Shown here in pieces: positions 40,947 to 49,641 of a stretch of 64,000 nt of DNA (position 1 is its first letter; every line of letters begins with the position of its first letter). A program made the position numbers and the translations under genes. A model generated the notes under the pieces. It was not told the DNA's origin. It did not search any database and worked only from the letters and a program-made list of their open reading frames with translations. This DNA comes from Flavobacteriaceae bacterium UBA3356 (GTDB taxonomy: Bacteria > Bacteroidota > Bacteroidia > Flavobacteriales > Flavobacteriaceae). The stretch covers positions 456,966 through 520,965 of the forward strand of contig DEQW01000003.1 in assembly GCA_002360635.1 (NCBI GenBank). The letters run 5' to 3'.

Positions 40947-41300
40947 ATGAAAAATTACACCGAAACCGCATATCAACGTGCTCAGAAAAAAGTAGACAGT
41001 ATCAAAGTATTTTACAATCACGTCATTGTTTACCTACTCATTAATGGCGTCTCTATTTTAATATGGCTTTTTGTAATTAGAAGCTTTTACGCAACAATTG
41101 AAAACCAAGGATTCAAAAACTGGATTGATGCTAATTTTTTATTTTTTTCAATAGTATGGACCATCGTATTGATTTTCCACGGATTAAAAGTATTTAAAGG
41201 GGATATTTTTAAAAAATTTAAAGTATCACTCTTTAAAAACTGGGAAGAGCGCAAGATTAAAGAGTTTATGGAAGCGGAAGAAAAGCTTAAAAGATTTTAA
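40947..41300 (+). CDS. 2TM-domain protein
   Basis: The start is taken at MKNYTETAYQRAQKKV (117 residues) 8 bases after the previous stop, because the ATG 18 bases earlier overlaps the upstream gene and adds non-homologous residues. It has KVDSIKVFYNHVIVYLLINGVSI, a longer loop (YATIENQGFKNWIDANFL) and SLFKNWEERKIKEFMEAEE. The extended loop between the helices is its difference from the other copies. Confidence 0.78.
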   Translation: MKNYTETAYQRAQKKVDSIKVFYNHVIVYLLINGVSILIWLFVIRSFYATIENQGFKNWIDANFLFFSIVWTIVLIFHGLKVFKGDIFKKFKVSLFKNWEERKIKEFMEAEEKLKRF

Positions 41301-41302
41301 AA

Positions 41303-41635
41303 ATGGAATCTAAAGAAAAATCAAAATACGAACGCGCCAAAAAAAAAGTAGAAGATATAAAGGGCTTTTATACTCACCTAAGTATTTATCTTGTAATTAA
41401 TGGACTAATGCTCTTAGCAGCACTTGGTATATTTGAGGGTACTTTTATCCCCTTTCAGTTTCCAGATTGGTCTTATTTTACCACACCGTTTTTTTGGGGA
41501 ATCGCAATTTTTATCCATTGGATGTATGTGTTTAAATCCAAACTTATGCCTTTTAGGGATTGGGAAGAACGCAAAATCAAACAATTTATGGAGGAAGAAG
41601 AAAAAGATTTTCAGAATAACAATCCTTGGGATTGA
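41303..41635 (+). CDS. 2TM-domain protein
   Basis: This 110-residue protein starts 2 bases after the previous stop. It has KYERAKKKVEDIKGFYTHLSIYLVINGLMLL, a hydrophobic loop with aromatic residues (FPDWSYFTTPFFWG), a second helix and FRDWEERKIKQFMEEEEKDF. It is the third stand-alone 2TM copy after the kinase and clearly shares the K-x-FY and WEERKIK signatures with the other three copies. Confidence 0.8.
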   Translation: MESKEKSKYERAKKKVEDIKGFYTHLSIYLVINGLMLLAALGIFEGTFIPFQFPDWSYFTTPFFWGIAIFIHWMYVFKSKLMPFRDWEERKIKQFMEEEEKDFQNNNPWD

Positions 41636-41715
41636 TATTTCTAGAAAGCTTATAGATACTTCCACATGTAACATATTTTATTTTTAAACAACTAATAGAA
41701 AAATAACCTATTAAA

Positions 41716-42516
41716 ATGAAAGCACACGAAATAGACTATACCATTTACGGCGAAGAAATGCAGTATGTGGAAATTGAACTGGACCCCAACGAAGGCGTTG
41801 TTGCCGAAGCCGGAAGTTTTATGATGATGGATAACGGCATTAAAATGGAAACCATTTTCGGCGATGGGTCTAAAAATGACAAAGGGCTTCTAAACAAAGT
41901 TTTCGGAGCTGGAAAACGATTGTTGACAGGCGAAAGTTTGTTTATGACCGCTTTTTATAATACCGTTCCTGGAAAAAAACGAGTAAGCTTTGCTTCTCCC
42001 TATCCTGGAAAAATAATAGCTATTGACCTTGAGAAGTTCAATGGAAAATTTATTTGCCAGAAAGATGCTTTCCTCTGTGCGGCAAAAGGCGTTTCCATTG
42101 GTATTGAATTTTCAAAAAAATTAGGACGTGGTTTTTTTGGAGGTGAAGGCTTTATAATGCAAAAACTGGAAGGCTTTGGAAAAGCTTTTGTCCATGCTGG
42201 TGGAACAACAGCCGTAAAAGAACTTGCTCCCGGTGAAAAGTTAAAAGTAGATACGGGTTGTATTATTGGTTTTGACCAAACGGTAGATTATGATATTGAA
42301 TTTGTGGGCGGAATAAAAAACACCATATTTGGCGGAGAAGGTTTGTTTTTTGCAACATTAACAGGCCCCGGAACCGTTTACGTACAATCCTTGCCTTTTA
42401 GCCGTTTGGCAAATCGGGTTTGGGCAGCTGCACCAAAGGGTGGTGGAAAGGATAAAGGCGAAGGTAGTATTCTTGGTGGTTTAGGCGATTTATTGGATGG
42501 TGATAACCGATTTTAA
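41716..42516 (+). CDS. AIM24/TIGR00266 family protein
   Basis: This 266-residue protein of the TIGR00266/AIM24 family has the beta-helix-like core EMQYVEIELDPNEGVVAEAGSFMMMD, FMTAFYNTVPGKKRVSFASPYPGKI, CAAKGVSIGIEF, the glycine-rich FFGGEGFIMQKLEGFGKAFVHAGG and GGEGLFFATLTGPGTVYVQSLPFSRLANRV. The C-terminal GGGKDKGEGSILGGLGDLL is an unusual low-complexity tail. The family is widespread and of unknown biochemical function (in yeast, Aim24 is mitochondrial). It is preceded by a gap of about 80 bases after the last 2TM gene. Confidence 0.88.
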   Translation: MKAHEIDYTIYGEEMQYVEIELDPNEGVVAEAGSFMMMDNGIKMETIFGDGSKNDKGLLNKVFGAGKRLLTGESLFMTAFYNTVPGKKRVSFASPYPGKIIAIDLEKFNGKFICQKDAFLCAAKGVSIGIEFSKKLGRGFFGGEGFIMQKLEGFGKAFVHAGGTTAVKELAPGEKLKVDTGCIIGFDQTVDYDIEFVGGIKNTIFGGEGLFFATLTGPGTVYVQSLPFSRLANRVWAAAPKGGGKDKGEGSILGGLGDLLDGDNRF

Positions 42517-42641
42517 CATCCTTTAGTTATCAACAAAAGAAATAAAATTGATTTTTTTTTGTTATATTTAAACAACTAACAATATAAATTCTTTGCTTAT
42601 AGATATACTTCTACTTAACCTATTTTAAATTTAGTTTAACT

Positions 42642-42839
42642 ATGGCTAGAGCAATGTTTGATTACACCAAAGCGGTGCTTGCAAAAGTAAGTTTTGATGT
42701 GAATTTGTTCTGTAAAGAGTTGAAAAAGGCGATGGATAGGCTGCTTCCTTACGAAATTGAGGAACTTAAGGCCTGGGTAGATACTCTTATAAAACAGAAC
42801 CCCCAATTAAATCAATGTCTAATTTTATTAAATCCATAA
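42642..42839 (+). CDS. small helical protein, unknown
   Basis: This 65-residue protein (MARAMFDYTKAVLAKVSFD, then LFCKELKKAMDRLLPYEIEELKAWVDTLI) is predicted to be two amphipathic helices. A T-rich stretch precedes it and a strong bidirectional terminator follows directly, which argues that it is expressed. I do not recognise a domain, although proteins of this size and pattern appear repeatedly in flavobacteria as I recall. Confidence 0.6.
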   Translation: MARAMFDYTKAVLAKVSFDVNLFCKELKKAMDRLLPYEIEELKAWVDTLIKQNPQLNQCLILLNP

Positions 42840-42840
42840 A

Positions 42841-42870
42841 AAAAGTCCGGTAGTAATACCGGACTTTTTT
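42841..42870. terminator. bidirectional terminator between the small gene and oxyR
   Basis: aaaagtccggta and taccggactttt form a 12-bp perfect stem with a 4-base loop and T-runs on both strands. The oxyR stop codon overlaps its right end. Confidence 0.92.
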
Positions 42871-43807
42871 ACTTTTTCAAAGGATCAATAATTTTGACAT
42901 CTTGAAAGGCAATTGCACCACGTACGACACCTGAAATAACGTCGTACAATGCTTCAATTATTTGAAGTTTTAATTCGCTCTTGCTGTAAATTAAGCTTAC
43001 TTCTCTTGCTGGGGAAGGTTCATTAAAGTAACGAAGGTTTTTTTGCTGTTTTTCTGAAACATCCAAAGTGTGTAAATAGGGAAGGAGGGTCATTCCCAAT
43101 CCTTCATTTGAAAGTTTTATCAACGTTTCAAAACTTCCACTTTCCAGTTGAAACTTTTCATTGCCACTTAATTTAGATGATTTACATAGGTTGATTACCC
43201 CATCGCGAAAACAATGTCCATCTTCCAACAATAGAATATCATTCAGTTCCAAGTCAGTATTGTCAATTTTATCTTTTTTCGATAACCTGTGATTTGAAGG
43301 AATGTACCCTACAAAAGGCTCATAGTACAAAGCACGTTCTTTAATTCGCTCTTGGTGGAGAGGAGTAGCTGCAATTGCCGCATCTATGTGACCATCTTGA
43401 AGTTTTGTAATGATTTCAGGAGTGGTAAGCTCTTCAATCTTAAGCTGAACTTTGGGGTATTTGTTTGTAAACGCTTTTAAGAACATAGGTAATAGCGTAG
43501 GGGTGATGGTAGGGATAATACCTAGTTTAAATTCACCCCCAATAAACCCTTTTTCTTGATCTACCACGTCTTGCATACGTTCAGATTCATTAACTATATT
43601 TCTAGCTTGGGTAACGATTTTTTGACCCACCGCTGTTAATTCAATAGGTTTTTTACTACGGTCAAAAATTAAAATATCCAACTCTTCTTCCAATTTTTGG
43701 ATCTGCATGCTCAAGGTTGGCTGAGTTACAAATGTTTTTTGAGCTGCTTTAGTAAAGTTTTGGTGTTCAGCAACGGCAAGAACATATTTTAGTTGGGTAA
43801 TGGTCAT
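42869..43807 (-). CDS. oxyR: hydrogen peroxide sensor OxyR, LysR family
   Basis: OxyR activates peroxide defence genes when a disulfide forms. The 312-residue protein has a LysR winged helix at the N-terminus (MTITQLKYVLAVAEHQNFTKAAQKTFVTQPTLSMQIQKLEEEL). In the regulatory domain the two redox cysteines fall at C199 and C208 (EDGHCFRDGVINLC), the same numbers and C-x8-C spacing as in E. coli OxyR. The peroxide-binding threonine region (GIIPTITPTLLP) is also kept. A -7 element with a short leader precedes it, and a DUF2141 gene lies upstream behind a terminator. Likely targets include the Prx-Trx and tpx genes at 13.8-15.6 kb, though no operator was found. Confidence 0.94.
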   Translation of the reverse strand: MTITQLKYVLAVAEHQNFTKAAQKTFVTQPTLSMQIQKLEEELDILIFDRSKKPIELTAVGQKIVTQARNIVNESERMQDVVDQEKGFIGGEFKLGIIPTITPTLLPMFLKAFTNKYPKVQLKIEELTTPEIITKLQDGHIDAAIAATPLHQERIKERALYYEPFVGYIPSNHRLSKKDKIDNTDLELNDILLLEDGHCFRDGVINLCKSSKLSGNEKFQLESGSFETLIKLSNEGLGMTLLPYLHTLDVSEKQQKNLRYFNEPSPAREVSLIYSKSELKLQIIEALYDVISGVVRGAIAFQDVKIIDPLKK

Positions 43808-43824
43808 AGCTTTTATCTTTATTG

Positions 43825-43832
43825 CAAAGATA
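43825..43832 (-). promoter_or_regulatory. -7 element TATCTTTG before oxyR
   Basis: TATCTTTG on the minus strand ends 17 bases before the oxyR ATG. The -33 region lacks TTG. Confidence 0.5.
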
Positions 43833-43890
43833 CGATGTTATTGATAAAATCTATGGTAATTGTTTATTTTATGTTTTTTCTTATACAAAA

Positions 43891-43919
43891 AGCGCAATGA
43901 AGTTATTTATCATTGCGCT
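43891..43919 (-). terminator. terminator after the second DUF2141 gene
   Basis: agcgcaatga and tcattgcgct form a perfect 10-bp stem around a 9-base loop. On the minus strand it is followed by TTTTTG. It lies between the DUF2141 gene and oxyR. Confidence 0.85.
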
Positions 43920-43946
43920 GTAATACATTTAATAATTATACTAATG

Positions 43947-44375
43947 TTACATTCTAATCTCAAGCTCAACAGGTTCGTTGGTTACTTCAAACTTGGTATC
44001 GGTCCATAGAGGAGGTCCCATACTCATTACATTATTACTAGCTCCATACGGTTCAGTTGGCATACCGTTGGGTTCAAAATCCATTTGTTTGTTTCCGTTT
44101 TTGTCGTGAAATAATAAAATGGCGTAGGTTCCAGGTTTTACACCTTCAAAGGTTACGGTTGCTTTTCCATCCTTGATTTCGCCTTCTAACCCCAAAAGTG
44201 GTTGTTTCATAAAAGAAGTTTCGTCATAGAGACCAAAAACTACATTTCCTTCTTCACTTTGAACAGGAACGGTTACGGTAATGGTTTCAGTTTCTGAAGT
44301 TGCTGCTACCTCTGTTTGAGCATTTAAAAATAGAGAAGTAAAAGCTAAGCTTAATGTTACGATGATTGTTTTCAT
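43947..44375 (-). CDS. DUF2141 domain secreted protein, second copy
   Basis: This 142-residue secreted protein (signal peptide to LNAQ) contains DUF2141 with a longer acidic N-terminal lead (TEVAATSETETITVTVPV). It keeps VVFGLYDETSFMKQPLLGLEG, VTFEGVKPGTYAILLFHDKNGNKQMD and GPPLWTDTKFEVTNEP, as in the copy at 38004-38417. Its position next to oxyR and its own terminator show an independent transcription unit. Function unknown. Confidence 0.82.
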   Translation of the reverse strand: MKTIIVTLSLAFTSLFLNAQTEVAATSETETITVTVPVQSEEGNVVFGLYDETSFMKQPLLGLEGEIKDGKATVTFEGVKPGTYAILLFHDKNGNKQMDFEPNGMPTEPYGASNNVMSMGPPLWTDTKFEVTNEPVELEIRM

Positions 44376-44480
44376 AATACAGTATTTAGGTGGTTATTGT
44401 TTTCTTACAACAAAGATGGGATGCTTTCTTGTTTCAGAATAAAATAATCTACTCAACTGTATAATGTAGTGTCTGAACTG

Positions 44481-45812
44481 TTATAAAAGTCCTTTAGCCT
44501 TAATTTCTAAATACTTATTTATGGTGTTCACGGTTAAATCTTCGGGTGCAGTTAGCACGGTTTGTATGCCGCGTTGTTGTAATTCACGAACCATCAATTT
44601 CTTGTCATACTGAAATTGTTGTGCTATGGTTTGGTCTACAATCTCGGGGATGGTTTCAGCATCTGTATCGCTCAACGATTTCAGCTCGGTATTTTCAAAA
44701 AAGATGACTACCAACACATGCTTTTTGGCAATTGCTTGCAAATAGGGAAGCTGCCGCTTTAAAGATGAAATGTGCTCAAAATTGGTGTATAACAACAACA
44801 AACTGCGTTGGGTAATCTTTCTTCGTACCAAGGCTTGCAAAATCCCAAAATCGGAATCTTTAAATTTGGTGTCTACATTATAAAGAGTTTCCAACAGGGT
44901 GTTCAAATATGTTTTCTTGGCATTTGCAGGTAAAAATGCGCCTAATTTATTCGAAAAATCGGCCATTCCCACTTTGTCACCTTTTTTTAATGCGATATTG
45001 CTGAAAGCCAACGAGCTGTTTATGGCGTAATCGAGCAGTTTCAATTCGTTAAACGGCATCTTCATTACCCGGCTAGTATCAATAATCGAATAAATAGGCT
45101 GCATTTTTTCATCTTGATACTGATTCACCATTAAGTGACCGTGTTTCGCAGTCGCTTTCCAGTTTACGGTACGAACATCATCACCCACCACATACTCTTT
45201 AATTTGTTCAAACTCCATGGTGTGACCAATACGACGTATTTTCTTTAATCCGATTTGCCGTAAACGATTATCAATAGCCAGAAAGTCGTATTTTTTCATT
45301 TGAATGAAGGATGGATACACTTTCACCATTTGTTCATTGTTAAAGGTATAGCGTCGTCTTATAAGCCCAATGACCGAAGTTGCGTAGCAATTTAAATTCC
45401 CAAACTGGTATTCACCTCGTTCCACTGGTCGCACTTGGTATTGCAGAGTATTTCTGTTTTTTCCCGGCAGTATAGTTTTTCTAAAAAAATCTCGTTTTTG
45501 AAACTGAATAGGCAATTCATCTACCAGAGCGACTTCAATGGTAAAGCTATAGTTGTTTTTAAGCTGAACTTGCACATCGTTCAAATCACTATTAGAAAAT
45601 TTATCGGGTAAAACTCGTTCCCCTTTCAACCCTTTTTTGCTGTACAGCATGGATATTTCAAACAGAATGAAGACCAAGAATGCTAATACTAAAATCCAAA
45701 TAATACCATACACTTCCGTAAACCAATACGATACCAAAAACAACACCGAAAGGCTTGCCAACACGTAAAAAAAACGTGGCGTGAGGTATAAGGATTTAAT
45801 AAATTTAATCAC
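44481..45812 (-). CDS. DUF58 domain protein
   Basis: This 443-residue protein has two N-terminal membrane helices and a central DUF58 region (VGDDVRTVNWKATAKHGHLMVNQYQDEKMQPIYSIIDTSR), followed by a vWA-like half. The metal-binding motif of vWA domains (DxSxS) reads D245-T-S247-R-V249 here, so one Ser is missing. DUF58 proteins act with MoxR ATPases. It is the last gene of the operon and starts 1 base after the MoxR gene. Function in the pathway is unknown. Confidence 0.88.
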   Translation of the reverse strand: MIKFIKSLYLTPRFFYVLASLSVLFLVSYWFTEVYGIIWILVLAFLVFILFEISMLYSKKGLKGERVLPDKFSNSDLNDVQVQLKNNYSFTIEVALVDELPIQFQKRDFFRKTILPGKNRNTLQYQVRPVERGEYQFGNLNCYATSVIGLIRRRYTFNNEQMVKVYPSFIQMKKYDFLAIDNRLRQIGLKKIRRIGHTMEFEQIKEYVVGDDVRTVNWKATAKHGHLMVNQYQDEKMQPIYSIIDTSRVMKMPFNELKLLDYAINSSLAFSNIALKKGDKVGMADFSNKLGAFLPANAKKTYLNTLLETLYNVDTKFKDSDFGILQALVRRKITQRSLLLLYTNFEHISSLKRQLPYLQAIAKKHVLVVIFFENTELKSLSDTDAETIPEIVDQTIAQQFQYDKKLMVRELQQRGIQTVLTAPEDLTVNTINKYLEIKAKGLL

Positions 45813-45813
45813 G

Positions 45814-46812
45814 TTATCTAGGTATTTCTATGGATTGGGCAATCATATCAATCACGGTTTCGGGTGTCATGCCTTCCATTTCACGTTCTGGTGAAACGAT
45901 AACTCGATGGCGAAGCACGGGTGCTAAAGCACGTTTTGCATCCTCAGGGGTTACAAAATCACGCCCGTTGATTGCTGCAAATGCTTTTGAAGCGTTCATA
46001 ATGGCCAACGAAGCCCGAGGCGAACCGCCCAAATATAGATGTGGATGGTTTCGGGTTTTATCGACAATTTGTGCGATGTAGGTGAAAATTTTGTCTTCAA
46101 TTAAAATATCCTGCACTTGACTTCTAAAAGTTTTTAAAGCTTCTGGTGTTAATACTCCTTCAACCTGCTCTTGTGGGACGGCAAGTTTTCTATCGTGATG
46201 TGTTTTTAAAATGGTTACTTCGTCTTCCAGTGTTGGATAGTTCACTTTTATTTTAAAAAGAAAACGATCCAGCTGTGCCTCGGGTAAAGCATAGGTGCCT
46301 TCTTGTTCTACAGGGTTTTGGGTGGCGAGCACCATAAAAGGATAATCCATTGTGTAACGAGTGCCGTCCATTGTTATTTGACGTTCTTCCATTACTTCAA
46401 ATAATGCTGCTTGGGTTTTGGCTGGCGCACGGTTTATTTCATCAATTAACACAATGTTTGAAAAAACTGGGCCTTTTTTGAATTCAAATTCTGACGATTT
46501 CATATTTAAAACCGAAGTTCCCAGGACATCGCTCGGCATTAAGTCTGGTGTAAATTGAATACGGCTAAAATCGGTTTTCAACGTTTTGGCAAACAGTTTT
46601 GCGGTGATGGTTTTGGCAATACCCGGTACTCCTTCAATAAGCACGTGGCCGTTTGCAAGAAGGCTCACAATGAGCAACTCTACAAAATCTTGCTGGCCAA
46701 TAATTATTTTGCCTAGTTGTTTTTTTATGCTTTCAACAGCTTCTTGAAGTTCCTGTAACGGAATTCTATTATTAAAATGAAGTTCGTCGTTATTGTTTTC
46801 AGGGTTTTCCAT
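45814..46812 (-). CDS. MoxR family AAA+ ATPase
   Basis: This 332-residue chaperone-like AAA+ protein has Walker A GVPGIAKT (typical MoxR form), Walker B VLIDEINRAP, sensor VLATQNPVEQEGTY and the arginine-rich box (EAQLDRFLFKI). MoxR proteins use ATP to activate or insert metal cofactors in vWA partners. It overlaps the DUF4350 gene by 14 bases and lies beside the DUF58/vWA gene, its usual partner. Complete and normal in length. Confidence 0.93.
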   Translation of the reverse strand: MENPENNNDELHFNNRIPLQELQEAVESIKKQLGKIIIGQQDFVELLIVSLLANGHVLIEGVPGIAKTITAKLFAKTLKTDFSRIQFTPDLMPSDVLGTSVLNMKSSEFEFKKGPVFSNIVLIDEINRAPAKTQAALFEVMEERQITMDGTRYTMDYPFMVLATQNPVEQEGTYALPEAQLDRFLFKIKVNYPTLEDEVTILKTHHDRKLAVPQEQVEGVLTPEALKTFRSQVQDILIEDKIFTYIAQIVDKTRNHPHLYLGGSPRASLAIMNASKAFAAINGRDFVTPEDAKRALAPVLRHRVIVSPEREMEGMTPETVIDMIAQSIEIPR

Positions 46813-48016
46813 TTGCTTTGGTTTTAAATACTTGTATGTCGTTATATAGTTTTTGTAACTCTTCTTTGCTAGTTTCGTGCTGGTTTTTCACTTTATCGAT
46901 AAAAGTAAATAGTTTTTTAGTGTCTTCAACGGTATTCCCAGTTTTACCAGCTACAGCTGTAAAAAAGCGGCTGTTTTGTTGTTCGGTTGGTGTTCTTAGC
47001 TGGATACGGATGTATTCAAAAAAGAGGGCAATTTGTTTTTTTGCTACGCTGTCATAGTCTTTTTTGTCAAGGTACATGCCCGAAATGGTCCGGGTATATT
47101 CGTAGGTTCTGTTTTTAGGCGGTTCTACAATAGGGATATAGCGCTGTTTGCGTTTTCCTTCAAAAAGTACAAATAGCAAAACACCAATAAGTATAAAGTA
47201 ATAAGCCCATTTCAAATATTTGTTGCCCAACAAAATATGCAAGGGTGATACGTTAATGTGCTTCCCGCTCTTATACTCTTTGTCCCATAACAGTTGTTTA
47301 TCTTTAGGGAGATAAGACAGTGCATTTTTTGTGTAGGTAGCGTAGTCTTCAGTTAAAAGGAAGTAGTTAGAAAACGTTTCCGGTTGTAAATGCAGGTAAA
47401 AGGACCCTTTGCCAACAGGGGCTTTTATAAAGTTTGGCAAGGAATCCTGTATGTTTTTTTGGTCATTAAATGCTTCGGAAAAACCTAAAACCGTTTGATT
47501 AAGCGTATCAATTTTACTGAAGGTTTTAATATTGAAATTCCGTTTAATGTGATACGGTTTTTGAGCAGCTAATTTTTTATTACTAAGATTAAGAAGCAGC
47601 TCGGTCTGGATGTTGTTGAGCAAATAATTGGTCTTTGTTTTTACTTGTAATGTGTCCAAAAGCTTAGTGCCCATAGAATTCGCACTGATAAAAACCGTGT
47701 TCCCTTTTTCTGCCCACTGGTATAATTTGTCAAATTCAGCTTCATCAAAATTAACTGAATTATTGATAAAAAGATATGTGCCTTCTAAAGTAGTGTCCTG
47801 TAAAACTTCGTAAGGTGGACGATCTATTTCGGTCAGGTTTTCGTTGAAGTTTTGCTCCAATATATCATACAATACAACGGTACCGAGTGGAATTTCATCT
47901 TGGTTGTTATAACTGGGAAACCAGCTTACCGGCGGCGGCTTGATAGCTTCCATATAGACCATTCCGGCCAGCAACAGCAGGAAAACACCCGAAAATATTT
48001 TCTGCAGCTTAGTCAT
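46799..48016 (-). CDS. DUF4350 domain protein
   Basis: This 405-residue protein begins with a membrane helix (LQKIFSGVFLLLLAGMVYMEAI). It has a GATase-like periplasmic domain (GTVVLYDILEQNFNENLTEIDRPPYEVLQDTTLEGTYLFINNSVNFDEAEFDKLYQWAEKGNTVFISANSMG), a second helix near 275-290 (WAYYFILIGVLLFVLFEGKRKQRYIPI) and a helical cytoplasmic tail. It belongs to the SpoIIM-DUF4129-DUF4350-MoxR-DUF58 operon, overlapping DUF4129 by 8 bases and MoxR by 14 bases. Confidence 0.85.
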   Translation of the reverse strand: MTKLQKIFSGVFLLLLAGMVYMEAIKPPPVSWFPSYNNQDEIPLGTVVLYDILEQNFNENLTEIDRPPYEVLQDTTLEGTYLFINNSVNFDEAEFDKLYQWAEKGNTVFISANSMGTKLLDTLQVKTKTNYLLNNIQTELLLNLSNKKLAAQKPYHIKRNFNIKTFSKIDTLNQTVLGFSEAFNDQKNIQDSLPNFIKAPVGKGSFYLHLQPETFSNYFLLTEDYATYTKNALSYLPKDKQLLWDKEYKSGKHINVSPLHILLGNKYLKWAYYFILIGVLLFVLFEGKRKQRYIPIVEPPKNRTYEYTRTISGMYLDKKDYDSVAKKQIALFFEYIRIQLRTPTEQQNSRFFTAVAGKTGNTVEDTKKLFTFIDKVKNQHETSKEELQKLYNDIQVFKTKANGKP

Positions 48017-48767
48017 GGGTGTTGGGTATTTGTTGTTCTAGTTCCTGAAAGGTTCTTTGTGCTTTTTGGTAATCGGTTTCGGTCACGGTGAAATTTCCGT
48101 ACCAAATATAATCGTACAGGTTCGTAGCTTTTTTAAACGGTAAAATAACGGTGTCTGAAGTTATTTCAGCAATATAATCGGTGTTGGTTTTGTCGAATTC
48201 ATAGTCTATCAGTTCAGCATCGGTCAATTTTTTCAAAATCAATAGATAATAATAGCGAACAGCTAAACGGTATTCCTTATTCTGCAATGCTTTTTCAATA
48301 AGCTCCCGAATGTTTTTAGAACGGATAATTTCTTCTTCTTCAGAAAAAAACACATCGGGTTTTTCTTTGCTTTTGAAGAAACTAGCACCTGGATTCAGTT
48401 TAAAAAATAGCCAGACCACAAAGGCTACAATACCACCAATAATTAGATACGGCAGAATTTTAATTAGAAATGCAAAAAAACCATTGTATTGCAAGTCACC
48501 CAAGAGCCAATTCCAAAAGCTAATCCAAAGGTTGTAAAGCCAGTTTTTAAATTGTTGCCACCAATTTTCTTCTTCGTCCTTTTCAGAATAATCAAAGGCT
48601 GGGTTATTTTTATATTCCTCAATGGCTTTTTCTTCAACTTGTAACGGGGAAACGCTGCTATCGGTATCATAGCGGATTATTTCTTGTTTCTCCACAGTTG
48701 AGCTGTCCTGCGGAAACCCTTCAGCAAAACAAAACAGAAAGAAGAATATAAAAAGAAATTTATGCAT
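48009..48767 (-). CDS. DUF4129 domain protein
   Basis: The start is chosen at MHKFLFIFFFLFCFAEGFPQ, a signal peptide, because the longer in-frame ATG overlaps the upstream gene by 53 bases. The 252-residue protein has a membrane helix (FFAFLIKILPYLIIGGIVAFVVWLFF) and a C-terminal DUF4129 domain (IRELIEKALQNKEYRLAVRYYYLLILKKLTDAELIDYEFDKTNTDYIAEI). DUF4129 occurs with transglutaminase or MoxR partners. It overlaps its neighbours by 8 bases on each side. Confidence 0.85.
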   Translation of the reverse strand: MHKFLFIFFFLFCFAEGFPQDSSTVEKQEIIRYDTDSSVSPLQVEEKAIEEYKNNPAFDYSEKDEEENWWQQFKNWLYNLWISFWNWLLGDLQYNGFFAFLIKILPYLIIGGIVAFVVWLFFKLNPGASFFKSKEKPDVFFSEEEEIIRSKNIRELIEKALQNKEYRLAVRYYYLLILKKLTDAELIDYEFDKTNTDYIAEITSDTVILPFKKATNLYDYIWYGNFTVTETDYQKAQRTFQELEQQIPNTHD

Positions 48768-49641
48768 TAAAATCGTCGCGTTTACCAAGGGTTTCAATGG
48801 TTTCCATAGCACCAGTGAAATTTTTGCGTTCGTTTAGGTTAAAATAGACCAAAGCAGTACTGATTATAATCAAAGCATACAAAATGTATTGCCCTATCAT
48901 CCCAAGCACATTTAGGGCAACATAAATCCAATCGAACATATCGGCTGGATTGGCAGTTGCTTCTTGGCTCATGGTAAATATGTTTATAAACGAATAGATA
49001 ATGCCCGGCAAGCTAAAGATAATGGTGATGATGTAATACAGAATGAAAATCACGAGGTAGGTTGCAAACGTAATCCACCATTCTCCTCTAATAAGCTCGA
49101 AACTATAACTAATAGAATCAGTTGTATTTCTATTTTCAAATACGTGAATGGCATACGTTGTGGCTAATACTGTACCAAAGTAAATACCGGGTATGACACA
49201 GAATATAAAACCAATTCCGCTGATTAACCCTACTAAAAAACTAATACCCAATAAGCTCCAGAAGCTTTGGCGAACACCGGCAGTTACTTCTTCCTTGATG
49301 GCGTTACCATCATTTTTTATGTATGATTTTATGTAATGTAAAACCGTACCGTACATTAAGGCATAAAAAGCCACTCCAGAAATAATCATTAGAAAAAAGG
49401 CAAGAATAATATTTATGCCAAATACTTCGGAAGAGCTTCCAACAGCCATAAGATCAAAACTGCCCATTGTTACTTGCATATAATATATGTAGGCAAGCAG
49501 GACAATAAGTAGGGCAGGGCCGGCTATTTTTAAAATCAAACCCAATAAGGTTTTTCCTTCAAGACGGACAAATTTGAAGGTGTCGGTTAAAATACTGCCC
49601 AGCTCACGCTGCTTTTTAAAGTTCACGTAGTTGTTGTTCAT
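48760..49641 (-). CDS. multi-pass membrane protein, unknown
   Basis: This 293-residue protein has six to seven helices, with a short cytoplasmic N-terminus (FKKQRELGSILTDTFKFVRLEGK). The pattern around SFWSLLGISFLVGLISGIGFIFCVIPGIYFGTVLATTYAIHVFENRNTTDSISYSFELIRG resembles glycerophosphodiester-phosphodiesterase membrane-domain or DUF7847-like proteins. It lies between DUF4129 and SpoIIM genes, overlapping both (8 and 26 bases), and so is part of that operon. Confidence 0.75.
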   Translation of the reverse strand: MNNNYVNFKKQRELGSILTDTFKFVRLEGKTLLGLILKIAGPALLIVLLAYIYYMQVTMGSFDLMAVGSSSEVFGINIILAFFLMIISGVAFYALMYGTVLHYIKSYIKNDGNAIKEEVTAGVRQSFWSLLGISFLVGLISGIGFIFCVIPGIYFGTVLATTYAIHVFENRNTTDSISYSFELIRGEWWITFATYLVIFILYYIITIIFSLPGIIYSFINIFTMSQEATANPADMFDWIYVALNVLGMIGQYILYALIIISTALVYFNLNERKNFTGAMETIETLGKRDDFNA

